This document shows positions 50,771 to 60,523 of a stretch of DNA of 64,000 nt, piece by piece. The position numbers and the translations under genes were made by a program. Source of the stretch: Salmonella enterica subsp. diarizonae (GTDB lineage Bacteria > Pseudomonadota > Gammaproteobacteria > Enterobacterales > Enterobacteriaceae); assembly GCF_008692785.1 (NCBI RefSeq), contig NZ_VXJV01000005.1, forward strand, positions 248,001-312,000, written 5' to 3'. Each line of letters starts with the position of its first letter. Position 1 is the first letter of the stretch. A model generated the notes under the pieces. The model made no database searches and had not been told where the DNA came from. It worked only from the letters and a program-made list of their open reading frames with translations.

Positions 50771-50797
50771 AAATTGTTATCAATAATATTATCAATA
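50771..50797. promoter_or_regulatory. Fur-binding region between fepA and fes
   Basis: Overlapping AT-rich hexamers (ttatca, ataata, ttatca) in attgttatcaataatatta form an imperfect Fur box, where Fur is known to act on the divergent fepA and fes promoters in E. coli. Confidence 0.65.
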
Positions 50798-50843
50798 TAT
50801 TTCGCTATTTATATGCAAAATTCATAATAAACATAGGGTTATA

Positions 50844-52058
50844 ATGGAAGAGGCGCTGGCGACGGGAAGTGAGGCCTGGTGGAGGACCAAAACCGGGCCG
50901 GAATGGGTACGGGAAAAAAACGGAAATTATCGGGTCACTTTTTGGTGGCGCGACCCGCAGGGAAATGAAACACATTCCCCGATACGGCGTGTCTGGGTCT
51001 ACATCACTGGCGTGACCGATCATCATCAAAACGCGCAGCCTCAGACGATGGCGCGTATTGCCGGAACGGATGTCTGGCGCTGGAGCACGGTGCTTAGCGC
51101 TAACTGGCGCGGCAGCTACTGTTTTATTCCTACCGAACGCGATGACGTTTTTGCCGCTTTTGCGCCGGGCGAAACGCCCGATCGAAACGTACTGCGTGAA
51201 GGCTGGCGACAGTTATTACCGCAGGCGATTGCTGACCCGCTTAATTCACAAAGCTGGCGGGGAGGGCGTGGTCATGCGGTTTCGGCGCTGGAAATGCCGG
51301 ATGCGCCCCTTCAGCCGGGATGGGATCGCCCTGAAACGCCGTATTCACCGCCTTTGAGGATGCAGTGGCATAGTGAACGTCTGGGCAACTCCCGCCGCGT
51401 ATGGATATTGACGACCGGAGATGAGGCGCCGGAAGAAAGACCGTTGGCTATTCTGCTGGACGGTCAATTCTGGGCGGAAAGTATGCCCGCCTGGCCCGCG
51501 CTCGCCTCGCTGACTCATCAACATCTTCTTCCCGGCGCCGTCTATCTGCTGATTGACGCGATTGATACTCAACACCGTAGCCAGGAGTTGCCCTGCAATG
51601 ACGACTTCTGGCTGGCGGTGCAGCAGGAACTGTTGCCGCAAGTCAGAGCGGTGACGCCTTTTAGCGATGATGCCGGGCGAACGGTGGTTGCCGGACAGAG
51701 TTTTGGCGGCCTGTCGGCGCTGTATGCCGGCCTGAACTGGCCGACGCGTTTTGGCTGTGTACTGAGCCAGTCAGGGTCTTTCTGGTGGCCCCATCGCGTC
51801 AACTCGCTGGAGGGGGAGGTGATTACCCGACTGAAAACCGGCGCATTATGCGCGCGCGGACTGCGCATCGTACTGGAAGCCGGCGTGCGTGAGCCGATCG
51901 TTTTTCAGGCGAATCAGGCGCTTTATGCCCAACTGAATACCTCGCAGCAGTCCATTTTCTGGCGTCAGGTTGACGGCGGACACGATGCGCTTTGTTGGCG
52001 CGGCGGGCTAACGCAAGGGCTGATGCTGCTTTGGCAGCCGCTTATCGACACGCTTTAA
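50844..52058 (+). CDS. fes: Enterobactin esterase Fes
   Basis: Cytoplasmic esterase that cuts the trilactone of imported ferric enterobactin so iron is released. 404 residues. N-terminal immunoglobulin-like domain (about 1-140, VRVTFWWRDPQG-type and VWVYITGVTDHH) precedes an alpha/beta-hydrolase of the D-like esterase family with nucleophile Ser in VAGQSFGGLSALYAG near 286 and catalytic His in DGGHDALCW near 378. First gene of fes-ybdZ-entF. Confidence 0.96.
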   Translation: MEEALATGSEAWWRTKTGPEWVREKNGNYRVTFWWRDPQGNETHSPIRRVWVYITGVTDHHQNAQPQTMARIAGTDVWRWSTVLSANWRGSYCFIPTERDDVFAAFAPGETPDRNVLREGWRQLLPQAIADPLNSQSWRGGRGHAVSALEMPDAPLQPGWDRPETPYSPPLRMQWHSERLGNSRRVWILTTGDEAPEERPLAILLDGQFWAESMPAWPALASLTHQHLLPGAVYLLIDAIDTQHRSQELPCNDDFWLAVQQELLPQVRAVTPFSDDAGRTVVAGQSFGGLSALYAGLNWPTRFGCVLSQSGSFWWPHRVNSLEGEVITRLKTGALCARGLRIVLEAGVREPIVFQANQALYAQLNTSQQSIFWRQVDGGHDALCWRGGLTQGLMLLWQPLIDTL

Positions 52059-52088
52059 TCGGGCACATGTCCACGACAGGAGTTGAGT

Positions 52089-52307
52089 ATGGAATTCAGT
52101 AATCCCTTCGATAATCTGCAGGGACAGTTTTATATGCTGCAAAATGCGCAGCGTCAATTCAGCCTTTGGCCAGCAGAGTGCGCGCTTCCCGCAGGCTGGG
52201 ACGTGGTATGCGAACCGCAATCGCAGGACGCGTGCCAGCAGTGGCTTAATACGCGCTGGACAACACTGAATCCGGCGCATTATGCCGATAAGCAGGAGGC
52301 GAAATGA
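52089..52307 (+). CDS. ybdZ: MbtH-like protein YbdZ
   Basis: A 72-residue MbtH-like partner that binds and stimulates the EntF adenylation domain. Start MEFSNPFDNL has an ideal ribosome site (aggag) six bases upstream; a TTG two codons before is unlikely. Family marks: NPFDN, the FSLWP segment and the paired Trp region PAGWDV and LNTRW. Its stop overlaps the entF ATG by four bases. Confidence 0.95.
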   Translation: MEFSNPFDNLQGQFYMLQNAQRQFSLWPAECALPAGWDVVCEPQSQDACQQWLNTRWTTLNPAHYADKQEAK

Positions 52308-55300
52308 CGCAGCGTTTACCGTTAGTCGCCGCCCAGCCGGGGATCTGGATGGCGGAAAAACTCTCTGATTTACCCTCCGTCTGGAGCGTGGCGCACTATG
52401 TGGAACTGAACGGCGAGCTGGATGCCGCCTTGCTGGCAAAAGCGGTAGCGGTAGGGATGCAGCAGGCGGATACGCTACAGATGCGTTTTACCGAAGAGAA
52501 TGGCGAGGTCTGGCAATGGATCGATCCCGAGCGCACGTTCGGCGAGCCCGCGATTGTCGATTTACGCGACCAGGCCGATCCGCATCACGCGGCGCTGGCG
52601 TTAATGCAGGCGGACTTACGGCAAAACCTGCGCGCAGATAGCGGTAAGCCGCTGGCGTTTCACCAGTTAATACGCATTGATGATACCCGCTGGTATTGGT
52701 ATCAGCGCTATCACCATTTGCTGGTGGATGGCTTTAGTTTCCCGGCGATAACCCGCCAGATTGCGACGATTTATTGCGCCTGGCAGAGCGGCGCCCCTAC
52801 GCCGGATTCGCCTTTTACCCCCTTTGCGGATGTGGTTGAAGAGTATCAGCGCTATCGCCAGAGCGAGGCCTGGCAGCGTGATGGCGCCTTCTGGGCGCAG
52901 CAGCGTTGCGAGCTGCCGCCGCCAGCGTCAATTTCTGCCGCGCCGTTGCCGGGGCGATCGGCGAGCGCGGATATTCTGCGTATGAAATTGAGCGCGCCGG
53001 AGGGGGCGTTTCGCCAACTGGCGGCGCACATGCCTGAGATACCGCGAGCGGATCTTGCCCTGGCGCTGGTGACCTTGTGGCTGGGACGATTGTGCGGGCG
53101 GATGGATTACGCCGCCGGATTTATCTTTATGCGGCGGATGGGCTCGGCAGCGTTAACGGCGACCGGGCCGGTCCTTAACGTTTTGCCGCTGGCGATTAAC
53201 CTTAATGCGACGGAAGACCTGCCAACGCTGGCGAAGCGTCTTGCGGCGCAGTTAAAGAAAATGCGCCGCCACCAGCGTTACGACGCCGAACAGATTGTAC
53301 GCGATAGCGGGCGAGCCGCTGGGGAGACTCCGCTATTTGGTCCGGTGCTCAATATAAAAGTGTTTGATTATCATCTGGATCTTCCTGGTATACAGGCGCA
53401 AACCCATACCCTGGCGACGGGGCCGGTTAACGATCTTGAACTGGCGCTCTTCCCGGATGAAAACGGTGGTCTGGATATTGAATTGCTGGCGAATGCACAG
53501 CGTTACGATGACGCCACGCTCTCCCGCCATGCCTTACGGTTGATGGCGCTTATCACGCAGTTTGCTGATAACCCGGCGCTGCGCTGTGGCGATGCGCAAA
53601 TGCTGCTGGCGGAAGAACAAACGCAATTAACACACCTTAATAATACGGTGGTAACTATTCCCGTCGCCACGCTCAGCGATTTGGTGGCGCAGCAGGCGCA
53701 AAAAACGCCAGAGGCTTCCGCACTGGTAGATGCGCATTATCACTTTACCTACCGTGAAATGCGCGAACAGGTTGTGGCGCTGGCGCACGCGCTGCGGGAA
53801 CGCGGCGTTCAGCCTGGCGATAGCGTGGCGGTGGCATTGCCGCGGTCGGTTTTCCTGACCTTAGCGCTGCATGGTATTGTCGAGGCGGGTGCCGCCTGGC
53901 TGCCGCTGGATACCGGTTATCCTGACGATCGGCTACGAATGATGCTGGAGGATGCGCAGCCGAAACTGTTAATTACGACTCAGGCGCAGCTGGCGCGCTT
54001 TCACGATATTCCGGGGATGGAATATTTGAGCTATAGCGAACCGCTACCGATCAGTGACGCGACTCCGCTGGGGCTGTCGTTACCGCATCATACCGCTTAC
54101 ATCATTTTCACCTCAGGTTCGACGGGCAGACCGAAAGGGGTGATGGTGGGGCAAATGGCGATAGTGAACCGGCTGCTGTGGATGCAGGATCACTATCCGC
54201 TGACGGCGGATGATGTAGTGGCGCAAAAAACGCCGTGCAGTTTTGACGTCTCAGTATGGGAGTTTTTCTGGCCGTTTATCGCCGGGGCGAAACTGGTGAT
54301 GGCCGAGCCGGAAGCGCACCGCGACCCGCTCGCGATGCAGCGGTTTTTTGCGCAATACGGCATCACGACCACCCATTTTGTACCGTCGATGCTGGCGGCC
54401 TTTATTGCCTCGCTAACGCCAGCGTCGGCTGAAAAAAGTTGCGCTTCCTTAAAGCGGGTTTTCTGTAGCGGCGAGGCGCTGCCGACGGCGCTGTGCCGCG
54501 AATGGGAGACGTTAACCGGCGCGCCGCTACACAATCTGTACGGGCCGACGGAGGCCGCGGTGGATGTGAGCTGGTATCCGGCCTGCGGTAATGAGCTGGC
54601 GGCCATTGACGGCAACAGCATCCCGATTGGTTATCCCGTCTGGAATACCGGCTTGCGTATACTCGATGCGCATATGCAGCCGGTGCCGCCGGGCGTGGCT
54701 GGCGATCTCTATCTCACCGGTATCCAACTGGCGCAGGGCTATCTGGGGCGTCCGGATCTTACCGCCAGCCGTTTTATCGCCGATCCTTTTGCGCCAGGCG
54801 AACGAATGTACCGTACCGGGGATGTGGCGCGCTGGCTGGATTCCGGCGCGGTGGAATATCTGGGGCGCAGCGACGATCAGCTCAAAATTCGTGGTCAACG
54901 TATTGAACTGGGTGAGATTGACCGCGTCATGCAAACGCTGCCGGATGTTGAACAGGCGGTAGCGCATGCCTGTGTCTTTAATCAGGCGGCGGCGACGGGC
55001 GGAGATGCCCGGCAACTGGTCGGCTATCTGGTTTCTCACTCCGGTTTGCCGCTGGATTTACCGGCGCTGCAGGAAAAATTACGCCAAAAACTTCCCGCGC
55101 ATATGGTGCCGGTTGTGCTGTTGCAACTTGCCAGTTTACCGCTTAGCGCTAATGGCAAGCTGGATCGCAAAGCCCTGCCGCTGCCGGACCTGACGCCGCG
55201 CGTGAAAGGGCGTGCGCCGCAGTCCGCAACGGAGATTGCTGTCGCAGCGGCGTTTTCCCGCCTGCTGGGCTGTGAGATTAACGATGTTGAAAGTGATTTC

Positions 55301-56188
55301 TTTGCGCTGGGCGGACACTCGCTGCTGGCGATGAAACTGGCCGCACAGCTAAGCCAGACGTTTAACCGCCAGGTGACGCCGGGACAGGTGATGGTGGCAT
55401 CTGACGTGGCGCAATTGAGCAAGCTGCTCGATACTGACGATGATGAATGCTCGCGCAATCTGGGGTTCGGGCCGCTGTTGCCGCTGCGTGAAAGCGATGG
55501 TCCAACGTTATTCTGTTTCCATCCGGCGTCGGGGTTCGCCTGGCAATTTAGCGTATTATCACGCTATCTCAGCCCGTCGTGGTCGATTATGGGGATTCAG
55601 TCGCCGCGCCCCGCTGGCCCTATGCAAACCGCAACCACCCTTGATGAGGTATGTGAACATCATCTGGCGACATTGCTCGCCCGGCAGCCGCATGGCCCTT
55701 ATTATTTATTAGGCTATTCGCTGGGTGGGACGCTGGCGCAAGGGATCGCCGCCCGGTTGCGCGCGCGCGGCGAAACGGTGGCGTTTTTGGGATTACTGGA
55801 CACCTGGCCGCCGGAAACACAAAACTGGCGGGAAAAAGAGGCGAATGGCCTTAATCCGGACGTGCTGGCGGAAATTGAACGCGAACGCGCGGCGTTTGTC
55901 GCCGCTCAGCAGGGAAATGCATCCGAAGCCTTATTTGCCGCTATTGAAGGCAATTATGCTGATGCCGTCCGTTTGCTGACGACGGCGCATAGCGTACCGT
56001 TTGATGGACATGCTACGCTTTTTGTGGCGGATAAAACGGTGCCGGAAGGCGTATCGCCAGAACAGAGCTGGTCACCGTGGATAGACTCTTTGGCTATTTA
56101 TCGCCAGCCGTGCGCGCATGTGGATATTATTTCGCCCGCCGCTTTTGAAGCTATTGGGCCCATCATCTGTAAGCTAATTAATAAATAA
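52304..56188 (+). CDS. entF: Enterobactin synthase component F (nonribosomal peptide synthetase)
   Basis: A 1294-residue NRPS that activates serine, joins it to dihydroxybenzoate and cyclises three units to enterobactin. Domains in order: condensation (about 1-430, active site YHHLLVDGFS near 136), adenylation (about 455-965, core motifs IFTSGSTGRPKGV near 603, LYGPTEAAVDVSW near 745 and YRTGD near 842), carrier (about 975-1045, phosphopantetheine Ser in LGGHSLL near 1006) and thioesterase (about 1065-1294, nucleophile in GYSLGG near 1138). No frameshift seen. Confidence 0.97.
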   Translation: MTQRLPLVAAQPGIWMAEKLSDLPSVWSVAHYVELNGELDAALLAKAVAVGMQQADTLQMRFTEENGEVWQWIDPERTFGEPAIVDLRDQADPHHAALALMQADLRQNLRADSGKPLAFHQLIRIDDTRWYWYQRYHHLLVDGFSFPAITRQIATIYCAWQSGAPTPDSPFTPFADVVEEYQRYRQSEAWQRDGAFWAQQRCELPPPASISAAPLPGRSASADILRMKLSAPEGAFRQLAAHMPEIPRADLALALVTLWLGRLCGRMDYAAGFIFMRRMGSAALTATGPVLNVLPLAINLNATEDLPTLAKRLAAQLKKMRRHQRYDAEQIVRDSGRAAGETPLFGPVLNIKVFDYHLDLPGIQAQTHTLATGPVNDLELALFPDENGGLDIELLANAQRYDDATLSRHALRLMALITQFADNPALRCGDAQMLLAEEQTQLTHLNNTVVTIPVATLSDLVAQQAQKTPEASALVDAHYHFTYREMREQVVALAHALRERGVQPGDSVAVALPRSVFLTLALHGIVEAGAAWLPLDTGYPDDRLRMMLEDAQPKLLITTQAQLARFHDIPGMEYLSYSEPLPISDATPLGLSLPHHTAYIIFTSGSTGRPKGVMVGQMAIVNRLLWMQDHYPLTADDVVAQKTPCSFDVSVWEFFWPFIAGAKLVMAEPEAHRDPLAMQRFFAQYGITTTHFVPSMLAAFIASLTPASAEKSCASLKRVFCSGEALPTALCREWETLTGAPLHNLYGPTEAAVDVSWYPACGNELAAIDGNSIPIGYPVWNTGLRILDAHMQPVPPGVAGDLYLTGIQLAQGYLGRPDLTASRFIADPFAPGERMYRTGDVARWLDSGAVEYLGRSDDQLKIRGQRIELGEIDRVMQTLPDVEQAVAHACVFNQAAATGGDARQLVGYLVSHSGLPLDLPALQEKLRQKLPAHMVPVVLLQLASLPLSANGKLDRKALPLPDLTPRVKGRAPQSATEIAVAAAFSRLLGCEINDVESDFFALGGHSLLAMKLAAQLSQTFNRQVTPGQVMVASDVAQLSKLLDTDDDECSRNLGFGPLLPLRESDGPTLFCFHPASGFAWQFSVLSRYLSPSWSIMGIQSPRPAGPMQTATTLDEVCEHHLATLLARQPHGPYYLLGYSLGGTLAQGIAARLRARGETVAFLGLLDTWPPETQNWREKEANGLNPDVLAEIERERAAFVAAQQGNASEALFAAIEGNYADAVRLLTTAHSVPFDGHATLFVADKTVPEGVSPEQSWSPWIDSLAIYRQPCAHVDIISPAAFEAIGPIICKLINK

Positions 56189-56224
56189 CGGGCATTGCTT
56201 TTGCTTTTAACAAATTAAATCGCG

Positions 56225-56257
56225 AAACCCATAATAATTAGTAATTATGGGTTTTTT
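56225..56257 (+). terminator. Terminator of entF
   Basis: Stem aaacccataa/ttatgggttt with an AT-rich loop, followed by T-rich DNA about 37 bases past the entF stop. Confidence 0.85.
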
Positions 56258-56434
56258 ATTGCAACTATTAATTCATTTAACATAAGTGATACATGCTGCA
56301 GGCAAGTTCAATTCCGAGTATTGTGCTTTTCTGACGCTGGCGTGCAAAGATTGTTTCAGATAATTCTTACTTACTGTTAGAATCTCCAACAGGAAGGTGT
56401 TTTTTCATTAGATAAAGTTTTCAGGTCATACGGC

Positions 56435-57571
56435 ATGTCATCTCTTAATATAAATCAAGAAAAAAATCAGCAATTTGCAGGTTACCCACTGCCGCCCGCC
56501 AACAGTCATGAAATCGATTTGTTTAGCCTTATGGATGTGTTATGGCAGGCGAAGCGTCGTATTCTTGTTACCGTTTTTGCCTTCGCGTGTATGGGGTTGC
56601 TCCTGTCCTTTCTGCTGCCGCAAAAATGGACCAGCCAGGCAATTATCACACCGGCGGAATCGATACAGTGGCAGGGACTGGAGAGAACGTTGACCACGCT
56701 GCGCGTGTTGGATATGGATGTAAGCGTTGATCGGGGCGGTGTATTTAATCTGTTCATTAAAAAGTTTAGCTCGCTGTTGCTGCTGGAAGAATATCTTCGT
56801 TCTTCTCCGTATGTCATGGATCAATTAAAAGGTGCGAAAATAGACGAGCAGGATCTTCATCGGGCGATTGTCGCGCTGAGCGAAAAAATGAAAGCGGTGG
56901 ACAGCAATGTCGGCAAGAAAAATGAAACGTCGTTATTCACGTCGTGGACGTTGAGTTTTACCGCACCGACGCGGGAAGAAGCGCAAAAGGTGCTGGCTGG
57001 CTATATTCAGTACATCTCTGCTATCGTCGTGAAAGAGACGCTGGAAAATATTCGTAACCAGTTGGAAATCAAAACCCGCTATGAGCAGGAAAAGCTGGCG
57101 ATGGATCGGGTACGCCTCAAAAATCAACTTGATGCCAATATTCAACGTCTTCATTATTCGCTGGAAATAGCCAATGCCGCCGGAATTAAGAAACCGGTTT
57201 ACAGCAATGGCCAGGCGGTAAAAGATGATCCGGATTTCTCTATTTCCCTCGGCGCGGATGGTATTTCCCGCAAACTGGAAATTGAAAAAGGGGTAACGGA
57301 CATAGCCGAGATCAACGGTGATTTGCGTAACCGTCAATACCATGTTGAACAACTGGTGGCAATGAATGTGAGCGACGTGACGTTTACCCCGTTTAAATAT
57401 CAACTGTCGCCGTCTCTGCCAGTGAAAAAGGATGGCCCGGGTAAAGCGATCATTATTATCCTGGCGGCGCTAATTGGCGGTATGATAGCCTGTGGCGGCG
57501 TATTACTGCGTCATGCGATGGTCTCGCGTAAAATGGAAAACGCGCTGGCGATAGATGAACGGTTAGTCTGA
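56435..57571 (+). CDS. fepE: FepE, Wzz-type very long O-antigen chain regulator
   Basis: A 378-residue inner-membrane polysaccharide co-polymerase. Two transmembrane helices flank a periplasmic coiled-coil domain: TM1 about 42-62 (ILVTVFAFACMGLLLSF) and TM2 about 343-363 (AIIIILAALIGGMIACG), the latter after the Pro-rich segment SPSLPVKKDGPGK. Despite its name, in Salmonella FepE sets very long O-antigen chains rather than iron uptake. It sits alone between entF and fepC. Confidence 0.94.
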   Translation: MSSLNINQEKNQQFAGYPLPPANSHEIDLFSLMDVLWQAKRRILVTVFAFACMGLLLSFLLPQKWTSQAIITPAESIQWQGLERTLTTLRVLDMDVSVDRGGVFNLFIKKFSSLLLLEEYLRSSPYVMDQLKGAKIDEQDLHRAIVALSEKMKAVDSNVGKKNETSLFTSWTLSFTAPTREEAQKVLAGYIQYISAIVVKETLENIRNQLEIKTRYEQEKLAMDRVRLKNQLDANIQRLHYSLEIANAAGIKKPVYSNGQAVKDDPDFSISLGADGISRKLEIEKGVTDIAEINGDLRNRQYHVEQLVAMNVSDVTFTPFKYQLSPSLPVKKDGPGKAIIIILAALIGGMIACGGVLLRHAMVSRKMENALAIDERLV

Positions 57572-57579
57572 TTTACACC

Positions 57580-57611
57580 AAAAAGCCGGATAGCGATTAT
57601 CCGGCTTTTTC
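57580..57611. terminator. Bidirectional terminator between fepE and fepC
   Basis: Stem aaaaagccggata/tatccggcttttt with a short loop, having A-runs and T-runs on both sides, between convergent fepE and fepC. Confidence 0.9.
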
Positions 57612-57625
57612 ATATGTGTGGGTGA

Positions 57626-58420
57626 CTATTGCCGCCCCAGCGGTACAACCAGCGGCGTACCGGCAACCGGATCGTCGATAATCATACAGCGCAGGCCATA
57701 GATTTTTTCGATAAGCTCCGCGGTAACAATCTCTTTCGGCGCACCCTGCGCCACAATGTTACCTTCGCGTAATGCAATCAAATGGGTGGCGTATCGGCAA
57801 GCCTGATTCAGGTCGTGCAGGACGGCGGCGAGCGTATAGCCTTTTTCGCGGTTGAGATCGCTTAACAATTCCAGCAAATCAATTTGATGGCTAATATCCA
57901 GCCACGTCGTCGGCTCATCCAGCAGCATGATGGACGTTTCCTGCGCCAGCACCATGGCTATCCACGCCCGCTGGCGTTGGCCACCGGACAGAGTATCTAC
58001 GCTTTGCGTCGCCAGTGAAGTGATACCCGTTGCACGCATGGCATTAGCGACGGCGTCGGCATCTTCCTTACGCCAGCGGGTAAATAAGGGCTGATGTGGA
58101 TAACGCCCCCTGGCGACCAGCTCTTGTACGGTGATATCGCCCGGCGTGGTGGCGTTTTGCGCCAGCAAACCGATTCGCCGCGCCACCTCTTTACTGGCGT
58201 AACGCTGTATTTGTTCGCCATCCAGCCAGACATGGCCGTCAATGGGCGTCATTAGACGGCTTAGCGTGCGTAGCAGAGTTGACTTGCCGCAGCCGTTAGG
58301 GCCGATGATGGCGGTAAAATGGCCGTCCGGAATCGAAACGTTAAGGTTTTTTGCGACGGTATAGCTGCCATAACCCAGAGTTAACTGGTCGCCGCGCAAA
58401 CGGGCTACGGATTCGGTCAT
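57626..58420 (-). CDS. fepC: Ferric enterobactin ABC transporter ATPase FepC
   Basis: A 264-residue ATPase powering FepDG. I start at MTESVARLRG, whose ATG overlaps the fepG stop by four bases; the long upstream extension lacks family resemblance. Walker A GPNGCGKST near 38, ABC signature LSGGQRQRAW near 140, Walker B IMLLDEPTTWLD near 160 and the switch His in AVLHDLNQ near 196. Confidence 0.97.
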   Translation of the reverse strand: MTESVARLRGDQLTLGYGSYTVAKNLNVSIPDGHFTAIIGPNGCGKSTLLRTLSRLMTPIDGHVWLDGEQIQRYASKEVARRIGLLAQNATTPGDITVQELVARGRYPHQPLFTRWRKEDADAVANAMRATGITSLATQSVDTLSGGQRQRAWIAMVLAQETSIMLLDEPTTWLDISHQIDLLELLSDLNREKGYTLAAVLHDLNQACRYATHLIALREGNIVAQGAPKEIVTAELIEKIYGLRCMIIDDPVAGTPLVVPLGRQ

Positions 58421-59409
58421 TTTTTGCGGGACTCCTGAATTAACAAGACGATAAGGTAAATACCGCCGAGGCTGACGGTGACCACGCCCACCGGAAGCTG
58501 ATAAGGCATAAACAGTTGCTGCGCGCACGCATCGGCGGCCAGTAGTAATAAGGCGCCACACAGCGCCGACTGGGTTAATCCCCAGCGAGCTGTGCCGCTA
58601 AGGCGGCGGGCGATGTGCGGCGCGACAAGGGCGATAAACGAGATGGGGCCAGCCAGCGCCGTTGCGGCGGCGGTGAGAGCCACCGCCACCAGCATCATCA
58701 TCAGGCGTGACCGTTCCACGCTAACACCCAGCGCGCAGGCGCTGTCATCGCCCATCTCCAGCAGCCGCATGCGACGTACCAGTAGCGCGGCGCCTGTCAG
58801 CATCACAATAATCAGCGGCGCCGAAGGCCAGGTTTTCGCCCATGTCAGACCGTTGAGCGACCCGGCGTTCCATAAGCCGGCGGTGAGCGCCGTTTCCAGC
58901 GATGCCTGCAACAGAAGCCAGGTATTAAAGGCGACCAGCATAGCGCGGATGCCGATACCGATGATAATCAGCCGGAAGGTTTCAATCCCGTTACGCCAGG
59001 CCAGCAGCCAGACAATCAATGACGTGACGATACCGCCTGCCATTGCCGCCAGCGCGATCGCGGTAAGATGCTGGCCAAACAGGACCATTGCGACCAGTAC
59101 GCCGCTCCAGGCGCCGGTATTAAAGCCCATCACATCAGGGCTGCCTAGCGGGTTACGCATCAACGACTGGAAAATCGCTCCGCTGACGCCAAGCGCAGCG
59201 CCAATCAGCAGCGCCATTAATACGCGCGGTAGCCGCCATTCGGTTACGACAAGGGTGATGTTACGCGGCGCGTCGCCCAGCAGCGCGGCAATAATCTGCC
59301 CGGTATCAAGAGGCACGGCGCCGCGTTGCAAACTCCATAAGCCAATGGCCAGGCAGCCTGCCGCCAGAAGCAGGCAGCTTACGATAAGCCGACGAGAAAG
59401 AAACATCAC
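58417..59409 (-). CDS. fepG: Ferric enterobactin ABC permease FepG
   Basis: A 330-residue FecCD-family inner-membrane permease, with about ten hydrophobic helices, pairing with FepD. Shared family motif: FQSLMRNPLGSPDVMGF near 85-101 and GPISFIALVAPHIARRLSG near 250 (the ATPase-contact loop). The start overlaps the fepD stop by four bases. Confidence 0.96.
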   Translation of the reverse strand: MMFLSRRLIVSCLLLAAGCLAIGLWSLQRGAVPLDTGQIIAALLGDAPRNITLVVTEWRLPRVLMALLIGAALGVSGAIFQSLMRNPLGSPDVMGFNTGAWSGVLVAMVLFGQHLTAIALAAMAGGIVTSLIVWLLAWRNGIETFRLIIIGIGIRAMLVAFNTWLLLQASLETALTAGLWNAGSLNGLTWAKTWPSAPLIIVMLTGAALLVRRMRLLEMGDDSACALGVSVERSRLMMMLVAVALTAAATALAGPISFIALVAPHIARRLSGTARWGLTQSALCGALLLLAADACAQQLFMPYQLPVGVVTVSLGGIYLIVLLIQESRKK

Positions 59410-60413
59410 AGGCCGCCTCCGCCTGATTTACGGCGTACCAGAAAAATAAGTACCGGCGCGCCGATAAACGCGCTGACGACCGATACGCGGAGTTCGCCCG
59501 GCACCAACAGACGTCCAATAATATCGGCGAAAAGCAGCAGAGCAGGGGTCGCCAGTAGCGTCACCGGCAGCGACCAGCGGTGGTCGGCGCCCACCAGCCA
59601 ACGCGCCATATGCGGCATCATCAGACCAATAAAGGCGATAGGGCCAACCAGCGCCGTTGCGCTGCCGCACAGGACGGTAATCGCCAGTAAACCGATAAGT
59701 TGGGTGCGCGCCACTTTACTACCCAGCGCCGTCGCGGTATCACTGCCGAGGCTCAGGCTGTTCAGCGTACGGCTCAGAAATAGTGCCACGATCCCGGCTA
59801 TAACCACGGGCGCGAGCGCGACTTTCAACGTTTGCAGGCTGCGAATGTCCAGCGATCCCGCCTGCCAGAAGCGAAGCTGGTCATAGACCTCTGGATTTAA
59901 CAGCGCGATGCCGCTGGTCAGTCCTTCCAGTACCGCGCCAAGCGCCACGCCCGCCAGTGTCAGGCGGACCGGGCTTAACTGACCGCCGCCCTGACTGCCG
60001 GTGAAGGCGACAATCAGCGATGCGATAAGCGCGCCGCTAAATGCCATGAAAAGCTGCTGCAGCGGCGTGGAGAAACCAAACAGCACCGCGCCCAGTACAA
60101 TGGCGAAACTGGCGCCGTTGTTAACGCCCAGAATCCCCGGATCGGCGAGCGGGTTACGGGTGAGCGTTTGCATGAGTGCCCCGGCAAGACCCAAAGCGCC
60201 GCCTGCCAGTAATCCGGCCAGTGTTCGCGGCAAACGCGCATCCAGGACGATGGTGCAATCGGCGCTTTGGCAAACACCGGTGAACGCGTCCAGCACGACG
60301 GCGGCAGGCAGCGGTTTCGCGCCAATGACCAGACTTAAAACCGCGGCGAGAATCAGCAATAACAACAATCCGGGCACGGCAAACGCGCGCGTCACGGAAA
60401 ACGAGCATGGCAT
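59406..60413 (-). CDS. fepD: Ferric enterobactin ABC permease FepD
   Basis: A 335-residue FecCD-type permease, partner of FepG. N-terminal helix about 10-32, family motif ALMQTLTRNPLADPGILGV near 81-99 and GPIAFIGLMMPHMARWLVG near 255. First gene of fepDGC, divergent from entS over a strong Fur box. Confidence 0.96.
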   Translation of the reverse strand: MPCSFSVTRAFAVPGLLLLLILAAVLSLVIGAKPLPAAVVLDAFTGVCQSADCTIVLDARLPRTLAGLLAGGALGLAGALMQTLTRNPLADPGILGVNNGASFAIVLGAVLFGFSTPLQQLFMAFSGALIASLIVAFTGSQGGGQLSPVRLTLAGVALGAVLEGLTSGIALLNPEVYDQLRFWQAGSLDIRSLQTLKVALAPVVIAGIVALFLSRTLNSLSLGSDTATALGSKVARTQLIGLLAITVLCGSATALVGPIAFIGLMMPHMARWLVGADHRWSLPVTLLATPALLLFADIIGRLLVPGELRVSVVSAFIGAPVLIFLVRRKSGGGGL

Positions 60414-60425
60414 AATAACTTCCCT

Positions 60426-60450
60426 GATAATGATAGTAATTATCGTTATC
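60426..60450. promoter_or_regulatory. Fur box between fepD and entS
   Basis: gataatgatagtaattatc matches the 19-base Fur consensus GATAATGATAATCATTATC at 17 of 19 positions, and the following cgttatc extends it by another hexamer. It controls both divergent transcripts. Confidence 0.9.
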
Positions 60451-60523
60451 TATCTTATTTGGTTATGTTAGCATGTGCAGCCATTGAATGGATATTTAAA
60501 AAAACTCGCATTAAGGCGTTGTA